Source of the DNA: VRUE01 sp963737575
Lineage (GTDB): Bacteria; Actinomycetota; Thermoleophilia; Solirubrobacterales; 70-9
DNA: 64,000 nt
Direction of reading: 5' to 3'
Assembly (NCBI GenBank): GCA_963737575.1
Contig: CAVTTJ010000009.1
Location: 186,001 to 250,000 of the forward strand
Made by a program: the position numbers and the translations under genes. Below the pieces are notes generated by a model that worked only from the letters and a program-made list of their open reading frames with translations, ran no database searches and was not told where the DNA came from. Below are positions 6,337-15,467 of the stretch, piece after piece (position 1 is the stretch's first letter; each line of letters begins with the position of its first letter).

Positions 6337-9306
6337 ATGTCCAGGCGCCGCAGCAACCTCTTCATCCTCCTCTTCGTCGTGCTTCTGGTCCTGGTCTCGG
6401 GGCTCGTCATCGCCAAGAAGGAAACGAAGCTCGGGCTCGACCTCAAAGGCGGGACCGAACTCATCTACCAGGGGACTCCGACCGGCACGAACACCGAAGT
6501 GAGCGGCAGCGACATCGAACGCTCGATCGAAATCATCCGCGAGCGGATCGACCGCCTCGGAGTGTCCGAGCCCGAGGTCGCCCGGATCGGTACCGACGGG
6601 ATCTCGGTCAGCCTTCCCGACGTCACCAACGCCCAGCGCGCCGAGGAAACGGTCGGAAGCACGGCCCAGCTCTACTTCTATGACTGGGAACCGAACCTGC
6701 TCGGCCGCGAGAAGCTGATCGGCGGCAACCCTGGCCAGAAGCCGCCCGACTCGGCGATCAACGAGGCGAACAAAGAATGGAAAGCCGCCGGCCGTGAAGT
6801 CACCAAAGCGGAGAACCAGCAGCTGATCTTTGCCGGCGCCTACCCGAACGCCTGGGGGGCGGTGAAACTTGCCGAAGAACAGAAGCCCGAACCGGAATGC
6901 GAAGAATGCTCGACCAACCGGACTCGCTACTACCTGTTCTCGCCCGATGAAAAGCACAAGCTGAAGGCCGGTCCCGAGTTCTCCAAAGCCGACCTCTTCA
7001 TCAGCGCGACCGGCAAAAAACTGGTTGAGAACAAGAAGTGCGTGGAACAGGAACCGGGCGAAAAGGCGAAGCAGGGCTGCCCGATCGTCGGCGCCGTACC
7101 CGCGGGGACGACCGTCGTCTCCGAACTGCCCTCCGACTCGACCGGCGCGGTGATCGCCGAAGCGGAACCCGGCTGGTTCGCGCTGCACGATGAACCGGCC
7201 CTCTCCGGCAAGGAAATCACCAACCCGAAGCAGGAACGCGGCCAGAACGGGGAACCGAACGTCGTCTTCAACTTCACCGACAGCGGCCGCGAAGCGTTCC
7301 AGGAAGTCACCCGCCGGATCGCGCTGCGCGGCCAGGCGCGCGCAATCGGACCGGTCACCGCCGAAACCGCCCAACAGCTCTCGGGCCGCTTCGCCGTCGT
7401 CCTCGATAACGAAGTCAAGACCAGGCCCTTCATCAACTTCGCCGAAAACCCCGACGGGATCGACGGCAGGACGGGGGCCCAGATCTCCGGCGGCTTCACC
7501 AGCATCGGGGAAGCTCAGGAACTCGCGACCTTCCTCCAGATCGGCGCCCTGCCGATCAACCTGAAGCTGATCAGCCAGAGCCAGGTCTCGGCGACGCTAG
7601 GCGAACAGGCCCTGCACCAGGGGCTGAAAGCGGGGCTGATCGGCCTCCTCCTGGTGATCCTGTTCCTGATCGTCTACTACCGCTTCCTCGGCCTGGTCGC
7701 GACCCTCGGCCTCGCGGTCTACGCGGTCTTCTTCTTCGCCCTGATCAAACTGATCCCGATCACCCTGACGCTGCCTGGGATCGCGGGGCTGATCCTGACG
7801 ATCGGCGTCGCGGCCGACGCGAACATCGTCATCTTCGAGCGAATAAAAGAGGAGGTGCGCGCCGGGCGCAGCGTCGGCGCCGCGATCGGCGTCGGCTACC
7901 GCAAAGGGATCGCAACGATCGTCGACGCGAACGTCATCACCCTGCTGACGGCGTTCATCCTCTTCGTCCTCGCGACGGCCGGCGTCAAAGGCTTCGCCTT
8001 CACGCTCGGCGTGGGCACGATCGTCTCGCTGTTCACCGCGGTCGTCTTCACCCAGGCCTTCCTCGGGATCTTCGGCCGAGGCCGCCTTCTGAACAGCGGC
8101 CGGATGATCGCCGCCGGCAGCCAGCGGGTCCGGTGGCACTTCAACTTCATGGGCGCCAGCAAATGGTTCTTCTCGCTCTCGGGGACGATCCTCGTCGTCG
8201 GCGCCCTCTCGCTGGCCATCAACCAGCTCAACCTCGGGATCGATTTCGAATCCGGCACCAGGCTGGACTTCGCCCCGCAGCGCTCCGCGTCGGTCGAAGG
8301 TGTGCGCGAAGTCCTGGCGGAACACAACCTCGGCGACGCTGAGGTCCAGGAAACCGAAGATGAACAATTCGGCAAGGGCTTCCAGGTCCAGGCGAGCGAG
8401 CTGGAACCGAAAGGCGTCGGGGCGGTGCGCAACGACATGAACCAGGCATTCGGGATCAAGGCCGGGAGCTTCCAGAGCACGAGTGTCGGCCCGACCTTCG
8501 GCCAACAGGTGGCGCGGAGCGCACTGCTCGCGATCATCTTCTCGCTGCTCCTGATCACCGGCTACGTGGCCTTCAGGTTCGACCCGAAGTTCGCGGTGCC
8601 TGTCCTGATCGCCGTCTTCCACGACATCCTGATCACGGCGGGCGTCTACTCGCTGACCGGAAAAGAGGTGACGAGCGGTACGGTCGCCGCGTTCCTGACG
8701 ATTCTGGGTTACTCGCTGTACGACACGGTGATCGTCTTCGACCGGATCCGCGAGAACGTCCCGCGGATGCCGCGCGCGGCGTTCTCGCAGATCGTCAACC
8801 GCTCAATGAGCGAGGTCCTCACGAGATCGCTGATCACCGGCCTCTCCTCGGTCTTCCTGGTCGGGGTGCTGCTGGTGTTCGGCGGCGCGACATTGCAGGA
8901 CTTCGCCTTCGCGATGATGGTCGGGATCTTCTCCGGTACGTACTCGTCGATCTTCATCGCGTCGCCGGTGCTGACCGCCTGGAAAGAACGCGAGCCGAGC
9001 TTCGTCCGCAGGCGAGAACGGCTCACCGGTCCGGACGGCACGGTGCCCGCCTTCGCCGACGAGGTCGAGCTTGCGAAGATCGAGCCGGAGGGCGAAGAAG
9101 ACGCGGGCGCCGAGGCAGTCGCCGAGCCCGAGCCGCGCGAGGCCGCGGTCGCGACCGCCGAGGCGCCGGGTGGCGATGGCGGCGACCCGGCCACGAACGG
9201 CGAGCCGCCTGCGGTCGACCCGGCCGCCGCCGAGCGGGCGGAACGGAACGCCAAACGTCGGGAACGGCGACGCCAGCAGCGGCGCAAACACGGGAGGAAT
9301 CGCTAG
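6337..9306 (+). CDS. secDF: SecD-SecF fusion, protein translocase accessory subunit
   Basis: 989 aa single-chain SecDF, which uses the proton gradient to help pull secreted proteins out of the SecYEG channel. Order: TM1 at about residues 8-26; SecD extracellular region beginning LGLDLKGGTELIYQ; five TM helices from about 425 with the signature ANIVIFERIKEE; then the SecF half with TM near 605, LNLGIDFESGTRLDF, and the second signature YDTVIVFDRIRENV. The tail after about 890 is acidic then very basic (RRERRRQQRRKH). Within the SecD extracellular part, an insertion at about residues 140-290 carries four cysteines. Glutamate codons here are largely GAA, unlike the GAG-rich ruv and recJ genes. 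Membrane protein. Confidence 0.95.
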   Translation: MSRRRSNLFILLFVVLLVLVSGLVIAKKETKLGLDLKGGTELIYQGTPTGTNTEVSGSDIERSIEIIRERIDRLGVSEPEVARIGTDGISVSLPDVTNAQRAEETVGSTAQLYFYDWEPNLLGREKLIGGNPGQKPPDSAINEANKEWKAAGREVTKAENQQLIFAGAYPNAWGAVKLAEEQKPEPECEECSTNRTRYYLFSPDEKHKLKAGPEFSKADLFISATGKKLVENKKCVEQEPGEKAKQGCPIVGAVPAGTTVVSELPSDSTGAVIAEAEPGWFALHDEPALSGKEITNPKQERGQNGEPNVVFNFTDSGREAFQEVTRRIALRGQARAIGPVTAETAQQLSGRFAVVLDNEVKTRPFINFAENPDGIDGRTGAQISGGFTSIGEAQELATFLQIGALPINLKLISQSQVSATLGEQALHQGLKAGLIGLLLVILFLIVYYRFLGLVATLGLAVYAVFFFALIKLIPITLTLPGIAGLILTIGVAADANIVIFERIKEEVRAGRSVGAAIGVGYRKGIATIVDANVITLLTAFILFVLATAGVKGFAFTLGVGTIVSLFTAVVFTQAFLGIFGRGRLLNSGRMIAAGSQRVRWHFNFMGASKWFFSLSGTILVVGALSLAINQLNLGIDFESGTRLDFAPQRSASVEGVREVLAEHNLGDAEVQETEDEQFGKGFQVQASELEPKGVGAVRNDMNQAFGIKAGSFQSTSVGPTFGQQVARSALLAIIFSLLLITGYVAFRFDPKFAVPVLIAVFHDILITAGVYSLTGKEVTSGTVAAFLTILGYSLYDTVIVFDRIRENVPRMPRAAFSQIVNRSMSEVLTRSLITGLSSVFLVGVLLVFGGATLQDFAFAMMVGIFSGTYSSIFIASPVLTAWKEREPSFVRRRERLTGPDGTVPAFADEVELAKIEPEGEEDAGAEAVAEPEPREAAVATAEAPGGDGGDPATNGEPPAVDPAAAERAERNAKRRERRRQQRRKHGRNR

Positions 9307-9573
9307 ATGGCCCTGCTCGTCTGGTTCATGATGGGGATCGCCCTCTGGCACTTCACCGTGTTCCTGCCGGACCGCTTCTGGCAGGGCATCGTCGGAGCCC
9401 TGCTCGGCGCGACATTCGGGGCTGTGATCTTCGGCGCGATCGTCCAGATTGCAAGCGGCAAGAGCCTTGGCGAAACCGACCTGTCCACGGCGCTGATCGC
9501 GATCCCCGGCGTCGCGATCGGCCTCGCGGTCGTCTGGGTCCTCGGAGTCCGCACAGAGCGGGCGGAGATCTAG
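9307..9573 (+). CDS. Small membrane protein of unknown function
   Basis: 88 aa, starting on the base after the secDF stop, so likely translated from the same message. Mostly hydrophobic: segments at about residues 3-20, 25-47 and 60-80 (ALIAIPGVAIGLAVVWVLGV). No motif I can name. Glycine-rich helix GALLGATFGAVIFGAIVQ suggests helix packing or oligomerisation. Its position suggests a membrane role alongside SecDF, but that is only context. Confidence 0.7.
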   Translation: MALLVWFMMGIALWHFTVFLPDRFWQGIVGALLGATFGAVIFGAIVQIASGKSLGETDLSTALIAIPGVAIGLAVVWVLGVRTERAEI

Positions 9574-9596
9574 GCTTTTCCGTCCCGGAGGGCGCC

Positions 9597-9608
9597 TAGC
9601 TTGAAGGT
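9597..9608 (+). promoter_or_regulatory. Leaderless -10 element of recJ
   Basis: TAGCTT (9597-9602), six bases (GAAGGT), then the recJ GTG at 9609. Same spacing as the yebC, zur and 45295 promoters. The spacer also contains AAGG, so ordinary ribosome binding cannot be excluded, but it would be too close to the start. Confidence 0.5.
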
Positions 9609-12107
9609 GTGGCGGATCCCGTCAACGCCTACAGGGCGGACCCATACGACTACGCCGAGGCACGGGCGCTCGCCGACGCGCTCGATCTGAGCGAGCCGGT
9701 CGCGATCACGCTGGTCCGGCGCGGCTACCGCACACCCGAGGAGGCACGCGCGTTCCTCGACGCCGACGAGTCCCACCCGCCGGGCGCATTCAGCTCGATG
9801 GCGCCGACCGTCGACCGGGTCCTCCATACGGCTCTGTCAGGAGGCAGGGTCACCGTCCATGGCGACTTCGACGTCGACGGGGTCTGCGCAACGGCGATCC
9901 TGGTCGGGGCGCTGCGGGAGCTCGGCGCCGAGTGCGACTGGTTGATTCCGGACCGACTCGCCGACGGCTACGGGCTGGACGCCGGCAATGTCCGTCGCCT
10001 GGCCGAGCGCGGCACCTCCCTGCTGGTGACCGTCGACTGCGGCATCACCGCCGTCGAGGAGGTCGCCCTCGCCAAATCGCTTGGGATGGAGGCGATCGTC
10101 ACCGACCATCACCAACCCGGCCCCGAGCTCCCGGACTGCCTGATCCTCCACCCGGAGATCGACGGCTATCCGTTCACCGACCTCTGCGGCACCGCCGTCG
10201 CCTGGAAATTGGCTTCAGCGCTGAGAGAGGCGTCGGGTGGGGGGTCCCCAGGAACTCCCGGCGAACGGCCTGGGGACCCCTTGCCCGACGCTGCACACGA
10301 CCTGGATCTCGTCGCTTTGGCGACTGTTGCCGACGTGGTGCCGCTGGTGGGGGAGAACCGGTCGATCGTGCGAAGGGGGTTGGAGGAGATCAGGCGGGCG
10401 AGGAGGCCCGGGATGCGGGCGCTGCTCGAGGCGGCGTCGGTCGAGCCGTCCCAGCTCGACGAGGGCGACCTGGCGTTCAGGATCGCGCCGAGGATCAACG
10501 CCGCCGGCCGCCTCTACCGCGCCGACGCCGGCGTCGAGCTCTTCCTGACCGAGGACGATGCGAGAGCGTCGGCGATCGCCGCCGAGCTGAGCCGCGCAAA
10601 CGGCGAGCGACGGACTACCGAGCGTGAGGTCGACGCCGCCGCGGAGGCGACCTACCGCGAGCTCCCCGAGACCCTGCGGGCGGCGCCGGCAATCGTCGTT
10701 GCCGGCGAGGGCTGGCATCCTGGCGTGGTCGGGATCGTCGCCTCGCGCCTGGCCGAGCGCCACCACCGACCGGCGATCGTGATCTCGCTGGACGGAGAGG
10801 GAGGAGGCCGCGGCTCGGGACGCAGCATCACCGGTTTCGACCTGCTGGCGGGGCTCGAGGCCTGCGCCTCCCACCTCACTTCCTTCGGCGGCCACCGCGC
10901 CGCCGCCGGCCTCGAGCTTCCGGCCGCCTCTGTCGAGGCGTTCCGGAAGGCGTTCTGCGCCCATGCGGCTGCGACTCTCGGCCCCGACGACCTCGTCCGA
11001 ACCGTCCAGATCGACGCGATGATCGGCGGCGCCGGCATCGGCCTCGACCTTGCCGAGGAGCTCGAGCGACTGGCACCGTTCGGGATGGGCAACCCGGGCG
11101 TACGCCTGCTGGTCCCGGCGGCGAGGGTCGAGGACGTGCGGGCGATGGGGGAGGGGAAGCACTCTAGGTTCAGCCTGCGCAGCGGCTCCCACCGAGCCGT
11201 CGGCGTCGCCTTCGGGCGCTCCGGCCTGGGGGTCGAGGAGGGTGACCCCATTGACGCCGCCGTTCGACTCGAGGTGAATCGGTGGAAGGGCTCGGTCGAG
11301 CCCCGGGTCGTCCTCCGCGAACTCTTCCCCAGTGCCGTCGCCGAGAGCCCCGCCGAGCTCGCCGCCGAGTGGTGGCGGCGGTTCGACCTCGAGCTCCGCC
11401 GCGACCCCCCGCTGCAGACGTCGCAGCTCTCCCCGAGGGGTGGAGAACAATGCGACATCCGGGAGGGGAAGGGGCGAGTGGAGATCCAGACCGTCAACTC
11501 AGGGGCGGCGGTCGTCGCCGAGCTCGCCTCGAGCGGGGGAGGGGAGATCCTCGCCGCGGTCGCCGACACCGAGCGCCGGGCGCCGCTCGCCCGCGAGAGG
11601 GTCAGGCTCGTCGACGCCTTCTCGGTCGAAGCCGAGCCCGAGATCGCGAGCGAGTTCGAGCACGTCGTGCTCGTCGACCCACCTGCCTGCGAGCGGGTCG
11701 ACGAGCTTCTCCGACTTCCGAGAAGCGACGGTGGCTTCCTGCACCAGGCGTGGGGGGAGGCGGAGCGAGGGTTCTGCCTCGGCATGCTCGAGCAGCACCT
11801 TGCCCAGCGACCGGCCCTGATCTCCGTCTTCCGAGGGCTGCGAGAGTCCGGCGACTGCGGCGGCGAGCAGCTGCGCGAGGCGCTCGGCGGCCGCGGGACC
11901 GAGGTCCGCCGCCCCGAGGCGGCGGCACGGTGCTTCCGGGTACTGACCGAGCTCGGACTGGTGCAGGGCGACCCGGAGGCGGGCAACGGGACGGTGGGGG
12001 TCGTATCCTCATCTGAGACGGAACTCGAGCGCTCGGGCTCGTTCCGCGCCTACAGCGCCCGCTACAAGGAGTGCCTCCGATTCCTAGAGCGACACAGACA
12101 TCGATAG
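9609..12107 (+). CDS. recJ: RecJ, single-stranded-DNA-specific 5'-3' exonuclease
   Basis: 832 aa DHH-family nuclease used in recombination and mismatch repair. Metal-binding motifs are visible: VHGDFDVDGVCATAIL (about residues 82-97), VDCGITAVEE, TDHHQPG (about 165-171), the DHHA1 motif FGGHRAAAGLEL near 425, then an OB-like domain with RLEVNRWKGSVEPRVVL near 560. A C-terminal extension of about 250 residues after that is longer than in the E. coli enzyme; I see no motif in it. At about residues 209-228 a low-complexity insert (GGGSPGTPGERPGDPLP) is encoded by a strong inverted repeat. The GTG start follows a leaderless -10. The gene overlaps rel by 37 bases. Confidence 0.95.
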   Translation: MADPVNAYRADPYDYAEARALADALDLSEPVAITLVRRGYRTPEEARAFLDADESHPPGAFSSMAPTVDRVLHTALSGGRVTVHGDFDVDGVCATAILVGALRELGAECDWLIPDRLADGYGLDAGNVRRLAERGTSLLVTVDCGITAVEEVALAKSLGMEAIVTDHHQPGPELPDCLILHPEIDGYPFTDLCGTAVAWKLASALREASGGGSPGTPGERPGDPLPDAAHDLDLVALATVADVVPLVGENRSIVRRGLEEIRRARRPGMRALLEAASVEPSQLDEGDLAFRIAPRINAAGRLYRADAGVELFLTEDDARASAIAAELSRANGERRTTEREVDAAAEATYRELPETLRAAPAIVVAGEGWHPGVVGIVASRLAERHHRPAIVISLDGEGGGRGSGRSITGFDLLAGLEACASHLTSFGGHRAAAGLELPAASVEAFRKAFCAHAAATLGPDDLVRTVQIDAMIGGAGIGLDLAEELERLAPFGMGNPGVRLLVPAARVEDVRAMGEGKHSRFSLRSGSHRAVGVAFGRSGLGVEEGDPIDAAVRLEVNRWKGSVEPRVVLRELFPSAVAESPAELAAEWWRRFDLELRRDPPLQTSQLSPRGGEQCDIREGKGRVEIQTVNSGAAVVAELASSGGGEILAAVADTERRAPLARERVRLVDAFSVEAEPEIASEFEHVVLVDPPACERVDELLRLPRSDGGFLHQAWGEAERGFCLGMLEQHLAQRPALISVFRGLRESGDCGGEQLREALGGRGTEVRRPEAAARCFRVLTELGLVQGDPEAGNGTVGVVSSSETELERSGSFRAYSARYKECLRFLERHRHR
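10241..10280. repeat. 12-bp perfect inverted repeat inside recJ
   Basis: GGGGTCCCCAGG (10241-10252) pairs exactly with CCTGGGGACCCC (10269-10280) over a 16-base loop, with partial pairing continuing outward (GGG at 10235 with CCC at 10284). It encodes a Gly/Pro-rich stretch inside the DHH domain, in frame. It looks like a small inserted palindromic element tolerated as a surface loop. Confidence 0.6.
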
Positions 12108-14287
12108 AGCAGCAGGAGCTTCTCGCCGACCTCTTCGCGGTTGTCGAGGAGTTCGACTCGCCGCCCGAGATCGACCGCGGGGCGGTCAGTCGCGCCTTCG
12201 AGTTCGCCTGCGAGCGCCACGCCGACCAGCTGCGCCGCTCGGGCGACGAATTCATCACCCATCCGGTCGGAGTGGCTCAGATCTGCGCCCGGATGCGGCT
12301 GGACACCGAGACGTTGTGCGCAGCCCTGCTCCACGACACAGTCGAGGACACCAGCGCCAGCCTCGACGAGGTGCGGGCCGAGTTCGGAGAGGAGATCGCC
12401 CTCCTGGTCGACGGCGTGACGAAGCTCACCGGGATGACGTTCGAGAGCCGCGACGAGCGGCAGGCCGAGAACTACCGCAAGATGATGGTCGCGATGGCCA
12501 GCGACGTCAGGGTGATCCTGATCAAGCTGGCCGACCGGCTTCACAATATGCGCACGCTGGGCGCGCTGCCGAAGCAGAAGCAGCTCGCGAAGTCGCGGGA
12601 GACGCTCGAGATCTACGCGCCGCTCGCCCACCGCCTCGGGATCCACGCGATCAAATGGGAGCTCGAGGACCTCTCCTTCGCGACGCTCCATCCCCGCAAG
12701 TACAAGGAGATCAAACAACTGGTCGCCCAGCAGCGGGACGAGCGCGAGGTCTATGTCAACGAGGCCGGCAGGTTCCTGTCGGATGAGCTGAAGCAGGTCG
12801 GGATCGAGGCCGAGATCTCCGGGCGCGCCAAGCACTTCTACTCGATCTACACGAAGATGACGAAGAAGGGGCGCGAGTTCAACGAGATCTTCGACCTGAC
12901 CGCGATGAGGGTGATCGTCGGGTCGGTCAAGGACTGCTACGGCGCGATCGGCGTCATCCACTCGATCTGGAAGCCGCTGCCCGGCCGCTTCAAGGACTTC
13001 GTCGCGATGCCGAAGGCGAACATGTACCAGGCGCTCCACACGACGGTGATCGGCCCCGAGGGCAAACCGCTCGAGATTCAGATCCGGACGTCGGAGATGC
13101 ACAATCTCGCCGAGTACGGCGTCGCCGCCCACGTCGCCTATAAGGAGGGGGCGACGGGCGACCCGCAGCGCGAGAAGATGACCTGGCTGCGACAGCTGGT
13201 CGAGGCACAGGGCGACCAGGACCCCACCGAGTTCCTCGAGTCATTGAAGGTCGACCTGTTCGAGGACGAGGTCTTCGTCTTCACGCCGAAGGGCGAGGTC
13301 AAGAACCTCTCGGCCGGCTCGACCCCGCTCGACTTCGCCTACGCCGTCCACACCGACGTCGGCCACCGCTGCGTCGGGGCGAAGGTCAACGGCAACATCG
13401 TTCCGCTGCACTACCAGCTCCGCTCGGGCGACATCGTCGAAGTCCTGACCGCGAAGCAGAAGCGCGGGCCGTCGCGAGACTGGCTGAATCTGGTGCGAAC
13501 GAGCCGGGCGCGGAACAAGATCCGCGCCTTCTTCAAAGAGGAACGGCGGGAGGACGCGGAGAAGCGGGGGCGCGAGGCGCTCGAGGAGACCCTGCGCAAG
13601 CGCGGGATCCCGATGCAGAAGGTGGCGATCTCACCGCTGCTCGCGGACGTGATCCGCGAGATGGGTTACCGCAAAGCGACCGACTTCTATATCGCCCTCG
13701 GCCAGGGCAAGATCTCGACCAAGGCGGTCACCAAAAAGGTCATGCAGCGGCTCCAGGGGGGCGAGGCCGTCGAGGAGCACGAGCCGTCCCGTAGCACCGG
13801 CAGCGATGACAAGGCTCGGCGCACAAAGGAGGCCTCCAACTACGGGATCAAGGTGAAGGGGGCCGACCAGGTCGCTGTGCGGCTCGCGAAGTGCTGCCGC
13901 CCGGTCCCCGGCGACGAGATCGCCGGCTACGTCTCCCTCGGTCGCGGGATCACGATCCACCGCACCGACTGCAAGAACCTCAAGGCGCTGAAGCGGGCTC
14001 CGGAACGATTCGTCGAGGTGAGTTGGAACGGCGACAACGAGGCCTCCTACCGGGTCCAGCTCCAGATCGACGCCTACGATCGCACGCGGCTGCTGGAGGA
14101 CCTCTCGCGGACCTTCTCCGAGGCCGGGATCAACATCATCGAGGCAAGCTGCATGACCAGGCACCCGATGGTCAAGAACACGTTCGTGATCGAGGTCGTC
14201 GATCCCGAGCAACTGAAGCAGTGCATTTCGCGCCTCCGCAACGTCGAGTCGGTGTTCGACGCATACAGAATTACTCCAACCTCCTGA
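12071..14287 (+). CDS. rel: Rel, bifunctional (p)ppGpp synthetase/hydrolase
   Basis: 738 aa RelA/SpoT homologue controlling the stringent response. Domains in order: HD hydrolase (ITHPVGVAQICARM, then HDTVEDT at residues 88-94), synthetase (RAKHFYSIYTKM to FDLTAMRVIVGS, about 255-290, with YQALHTTVIGP), TGS (VFVFTPKGEVKNLSAG, about 398-460), a zinc-finger/helical region (KCCRPVPGDEI, about 605) and C-terminal ACT (QIDAYDRTRLLEDLS). An intact HD motif argues that it can degrade as well as make the alarmone. The best start is GTG 12071, which overlaps the end of recJ; no later in-frame start precedes the conserved region. Confidence 0.95.
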   Translation: MPPIPRATQTSIEQQELLADLFAVVEEFDSPPEIDRGAVSRAFEFACERHADQLRRSGDEFITHPVGVAQICARMRLDTETLCAALLHDTVEDTSASLDEVRAEFGEEIALLVDGVTKLTGMTFESRDERQAENYRKMMVAMASDVRVILIKLADRLHNMRTLGALPKQKQLAKSRETLEIYAPLAHRLGIHAIKWELEDLSFATLHPRKYKEIKQLVAQQRDEREVYVNEAGRFLSDELKQVGIEAEISGRAKHFYSIYTKMTKKGREFNEIFDLTAMRVIVGSVKDCYGAIGVIHSIWKPLPGRFKDFVAMPKANMYQALHTTVIGPEGKPLEIQIRTSEMHNLAEYGVAAHVAYKEGATGDPQREKMTWLRQLVEAQGDQDPTEFLESLKVDLFEDEVFVFTPKGEVKNLSAGSTPLDFAYAVHTDVGHRCVGAKVNGNIVPLHYQLRSGDIVEVLTAKQKRGPSRDWLNLVRTSRARNKIRAFFKEERREDAEKRGREALEETLRKRGIPMQKVAISPLLADVIREMGYRKATDFYIALGQGKISTKAVTKKVMQRLQGGEAVEEHEPSRSTGSDDKARRTKEASNYGIKVKGADQVAVRLAKCCRPVPGDEIAGYVSLGRGITIHRTDCKNLKALKRAPERFVEVSWNGDNEASYRVQLQIDAYDRTRLLEDLSRTFSEAGINIIEASCMTRHPMVKNTFVIEVVDPEQLKQCISRLRNVESVFDAYRITPTS

Positions 14288-14309
14288 AAAAAAACGGGCT
14301 TCGATCCGT

Positions 14310-14393
14310 TATTTTAGGTAGATGGAGTACGTAGTTGGTATGAATTTCCTGCGCAACTACTTGCGCGGGATGCCGACCGCGGACAGCATGTGA
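14310..14393 (+). CDS. Possible small ORF (23 aa) with leaderless promoter
   Basis: TATTTT (14310-14315) is followed by six bases and an ATG at 14322 that opens 23 codons ending TGA at 14391-14393. The peptide begins MEYVVGMNFLRNYLRG and is mildly amphipathic. It lies in the 178-bp gap between rel and the small gene at 14465 and contains a GCGCAA-CTAC-TTGCGC hairpin. It could be a leader peptide for the downstream gene or chance; the promoter spacing is the main reason to list it. Confidence 0.25.
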
Positions 14394-14464
14394 TCTTCAG
14401 ATCCTCCGATGTCCGAACCGGTTCGGCAGAAGGGAGATCCCTGCTGCGAAACCAAGGACAAGGG

Positions 14465-14833
14465 GTGAAACGCTCAATCACGGTCACCGTTGGCACGATC
14501 GCCAGCAAGATCCTCGCGGTGGAAATGGTGATCCGCGGCCGCTCGAGCTCGATCACCGCAGAACGAGCGATGAGGGCATACCTCAACGACGGCGGATCAC
14601 CCGAGCCCGGGTGGGCCTATCCGTCGTTCCTGCGGGGGCGCAAGCCCGTCGATGGGGTCGAGCTGCGCCTCGATATCGACGTCGACCTCTGGCACACCTT
14701 CTCGCGAGAGGCGCTGAGCCAGGAGGTCAGCGATCAGCAGCTCCTCGAGCATGCGGTCCTCTACTTCGCGGCAGAGGACCACGCGGGCCGCGTCACCGAA
14801 CGAATCCTCGAGGACCTCGACGACGAGGTTTGA
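14465..14833 (+). CDS. Small ribbon-helix-helix-like protein, paralogue of the 15790 gene
   Basis: 122 aa from GTG 14465, preceded by AAGGACAAGG as ribosome site; a longer frame from 14390 lacks one. No signal peptide or TM helix. Two similar halves can be drawn: a strand ITVTVG followed by helices ending AERAMRAYL, and a strand VELRLDID followed by helices ending LEHAVLYFAAED. Strand-helix-helix of this kind resembles MetJ/Arc/CopG DNA-binding folds, so this may be a single-chain double RHH regulator; that is inference. YPSFL links the halves. It shares this plan with the protein at 15790, and the two flank the ECF sigma gene. Ends 19 bp from the convergent sigma gene. Confidence 0.65.
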   Translation: MKRSITVTVGTIASKILAVEMVIRGRSSSITAERAMRAYLNDGGSPEPGWAYPSFLRGRKPVDGVELRLDIDVDLWHTFSREALSQEVSDQQLLEHAVLYFAAEDHAGRVTERILEDLDDEV

Positions 14834-14852
14834 GCACCGCTGCCCGGGACGC

Positions 14853-15467
14853 TCAGGAAGCGCGCCGAGCGACGACGGGAGCGGCGCCGAGCTCTGTCAG
14901 ATTCATCTGCAGAGCACGGCGGCCACGATGGTGAAGGCCGTGCACCGAGCTCTCTGATTTCTGTAGCGTCGCCGCGATCTCCAGCGGCGAAAGGCCGGCG
15001 ATGTGGCGCAGTATGAGCACCTCCCGCTGGTCCTCAGGGAGCTGCTCGAGCGCCCGCCTCAGGTCCCGGCTCAGGTCCGTGCTGGTCTGGGCGTGGTTGT
15101 CGTCGGTGACCCGGACCTCCTCGGTGGGAAGCGCCTTGCGCGACCTCATGTGATCGAGCGCCGCGTTCCGCGACACCCTCATGATCCAGGCGGCGAACGG
15201 GACGTCTCGCTGCTCGTACTTCCGAATCGCCGTCATCAGCTTGGCGAAGACGTTCTGGGTGATGTCTTCAGCCTCGTGCTGGTCGCGGACGAAGCTCGCG
15301 ATGTAGCGCTGCACGTCCGGCGCGTAGCGGACGTAGAGAAAGTGCAGGCCTTCGCTGTCGCCGGCCTTCGCGCGCTCGATCGCCTGCTGAACGAGCCAGG
15401 TGTTCTCATCGGCGCCCTCGGTTGCGACGGACCGATCAGCCAGTCGAATTGAAGCTAAGCCCGTCAC
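14853..15467 (-). CDS. ECF-type RNA polymerase sigma factor
   Basis: 204 aa. Region 2 spans about residues 30-105 (FLYVRYAPDVQRYIASFV, AEDITQNVFAKLM, FAAWIMRVSRNAALDHMR) and region 4 about 135-190 (LEQLPEDQREVLILRHIAG, SPLEIAATLQKSESSVHGL, HHRGRRALQ); the DITQNVF and helix-turn-helix parts are classical. I chose GTG 15467 because GGGAGAG stands just upstream; ATG 15494 is the alternative. The long open frame up to 15668 crosses the promoter and is not the protein. No anti-sigma factor with a TM segment lies beside it; instead there are two paralogous small proteins on either side, which makes them candidates for its regulation. Confidence 0.88.
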   Translation of the reverse strand: MTGLASIRLADRSVATEGADENTWLVQQAIERAKAGDSEGLHFLYVRYAPDVQRYIASFVRDQHEAEDITQNVFAKLMTAIRKYEQRDVPFAAWIMRVSRNAALDHMRSRKALPTEEVRVTDDNHAQTSTDLSRDLRRALEQLPEDQREVLILRHIAGLSPLEIAATLQKSESSVHGLHHRGRRALQMNLTELGAAPVVARRAS

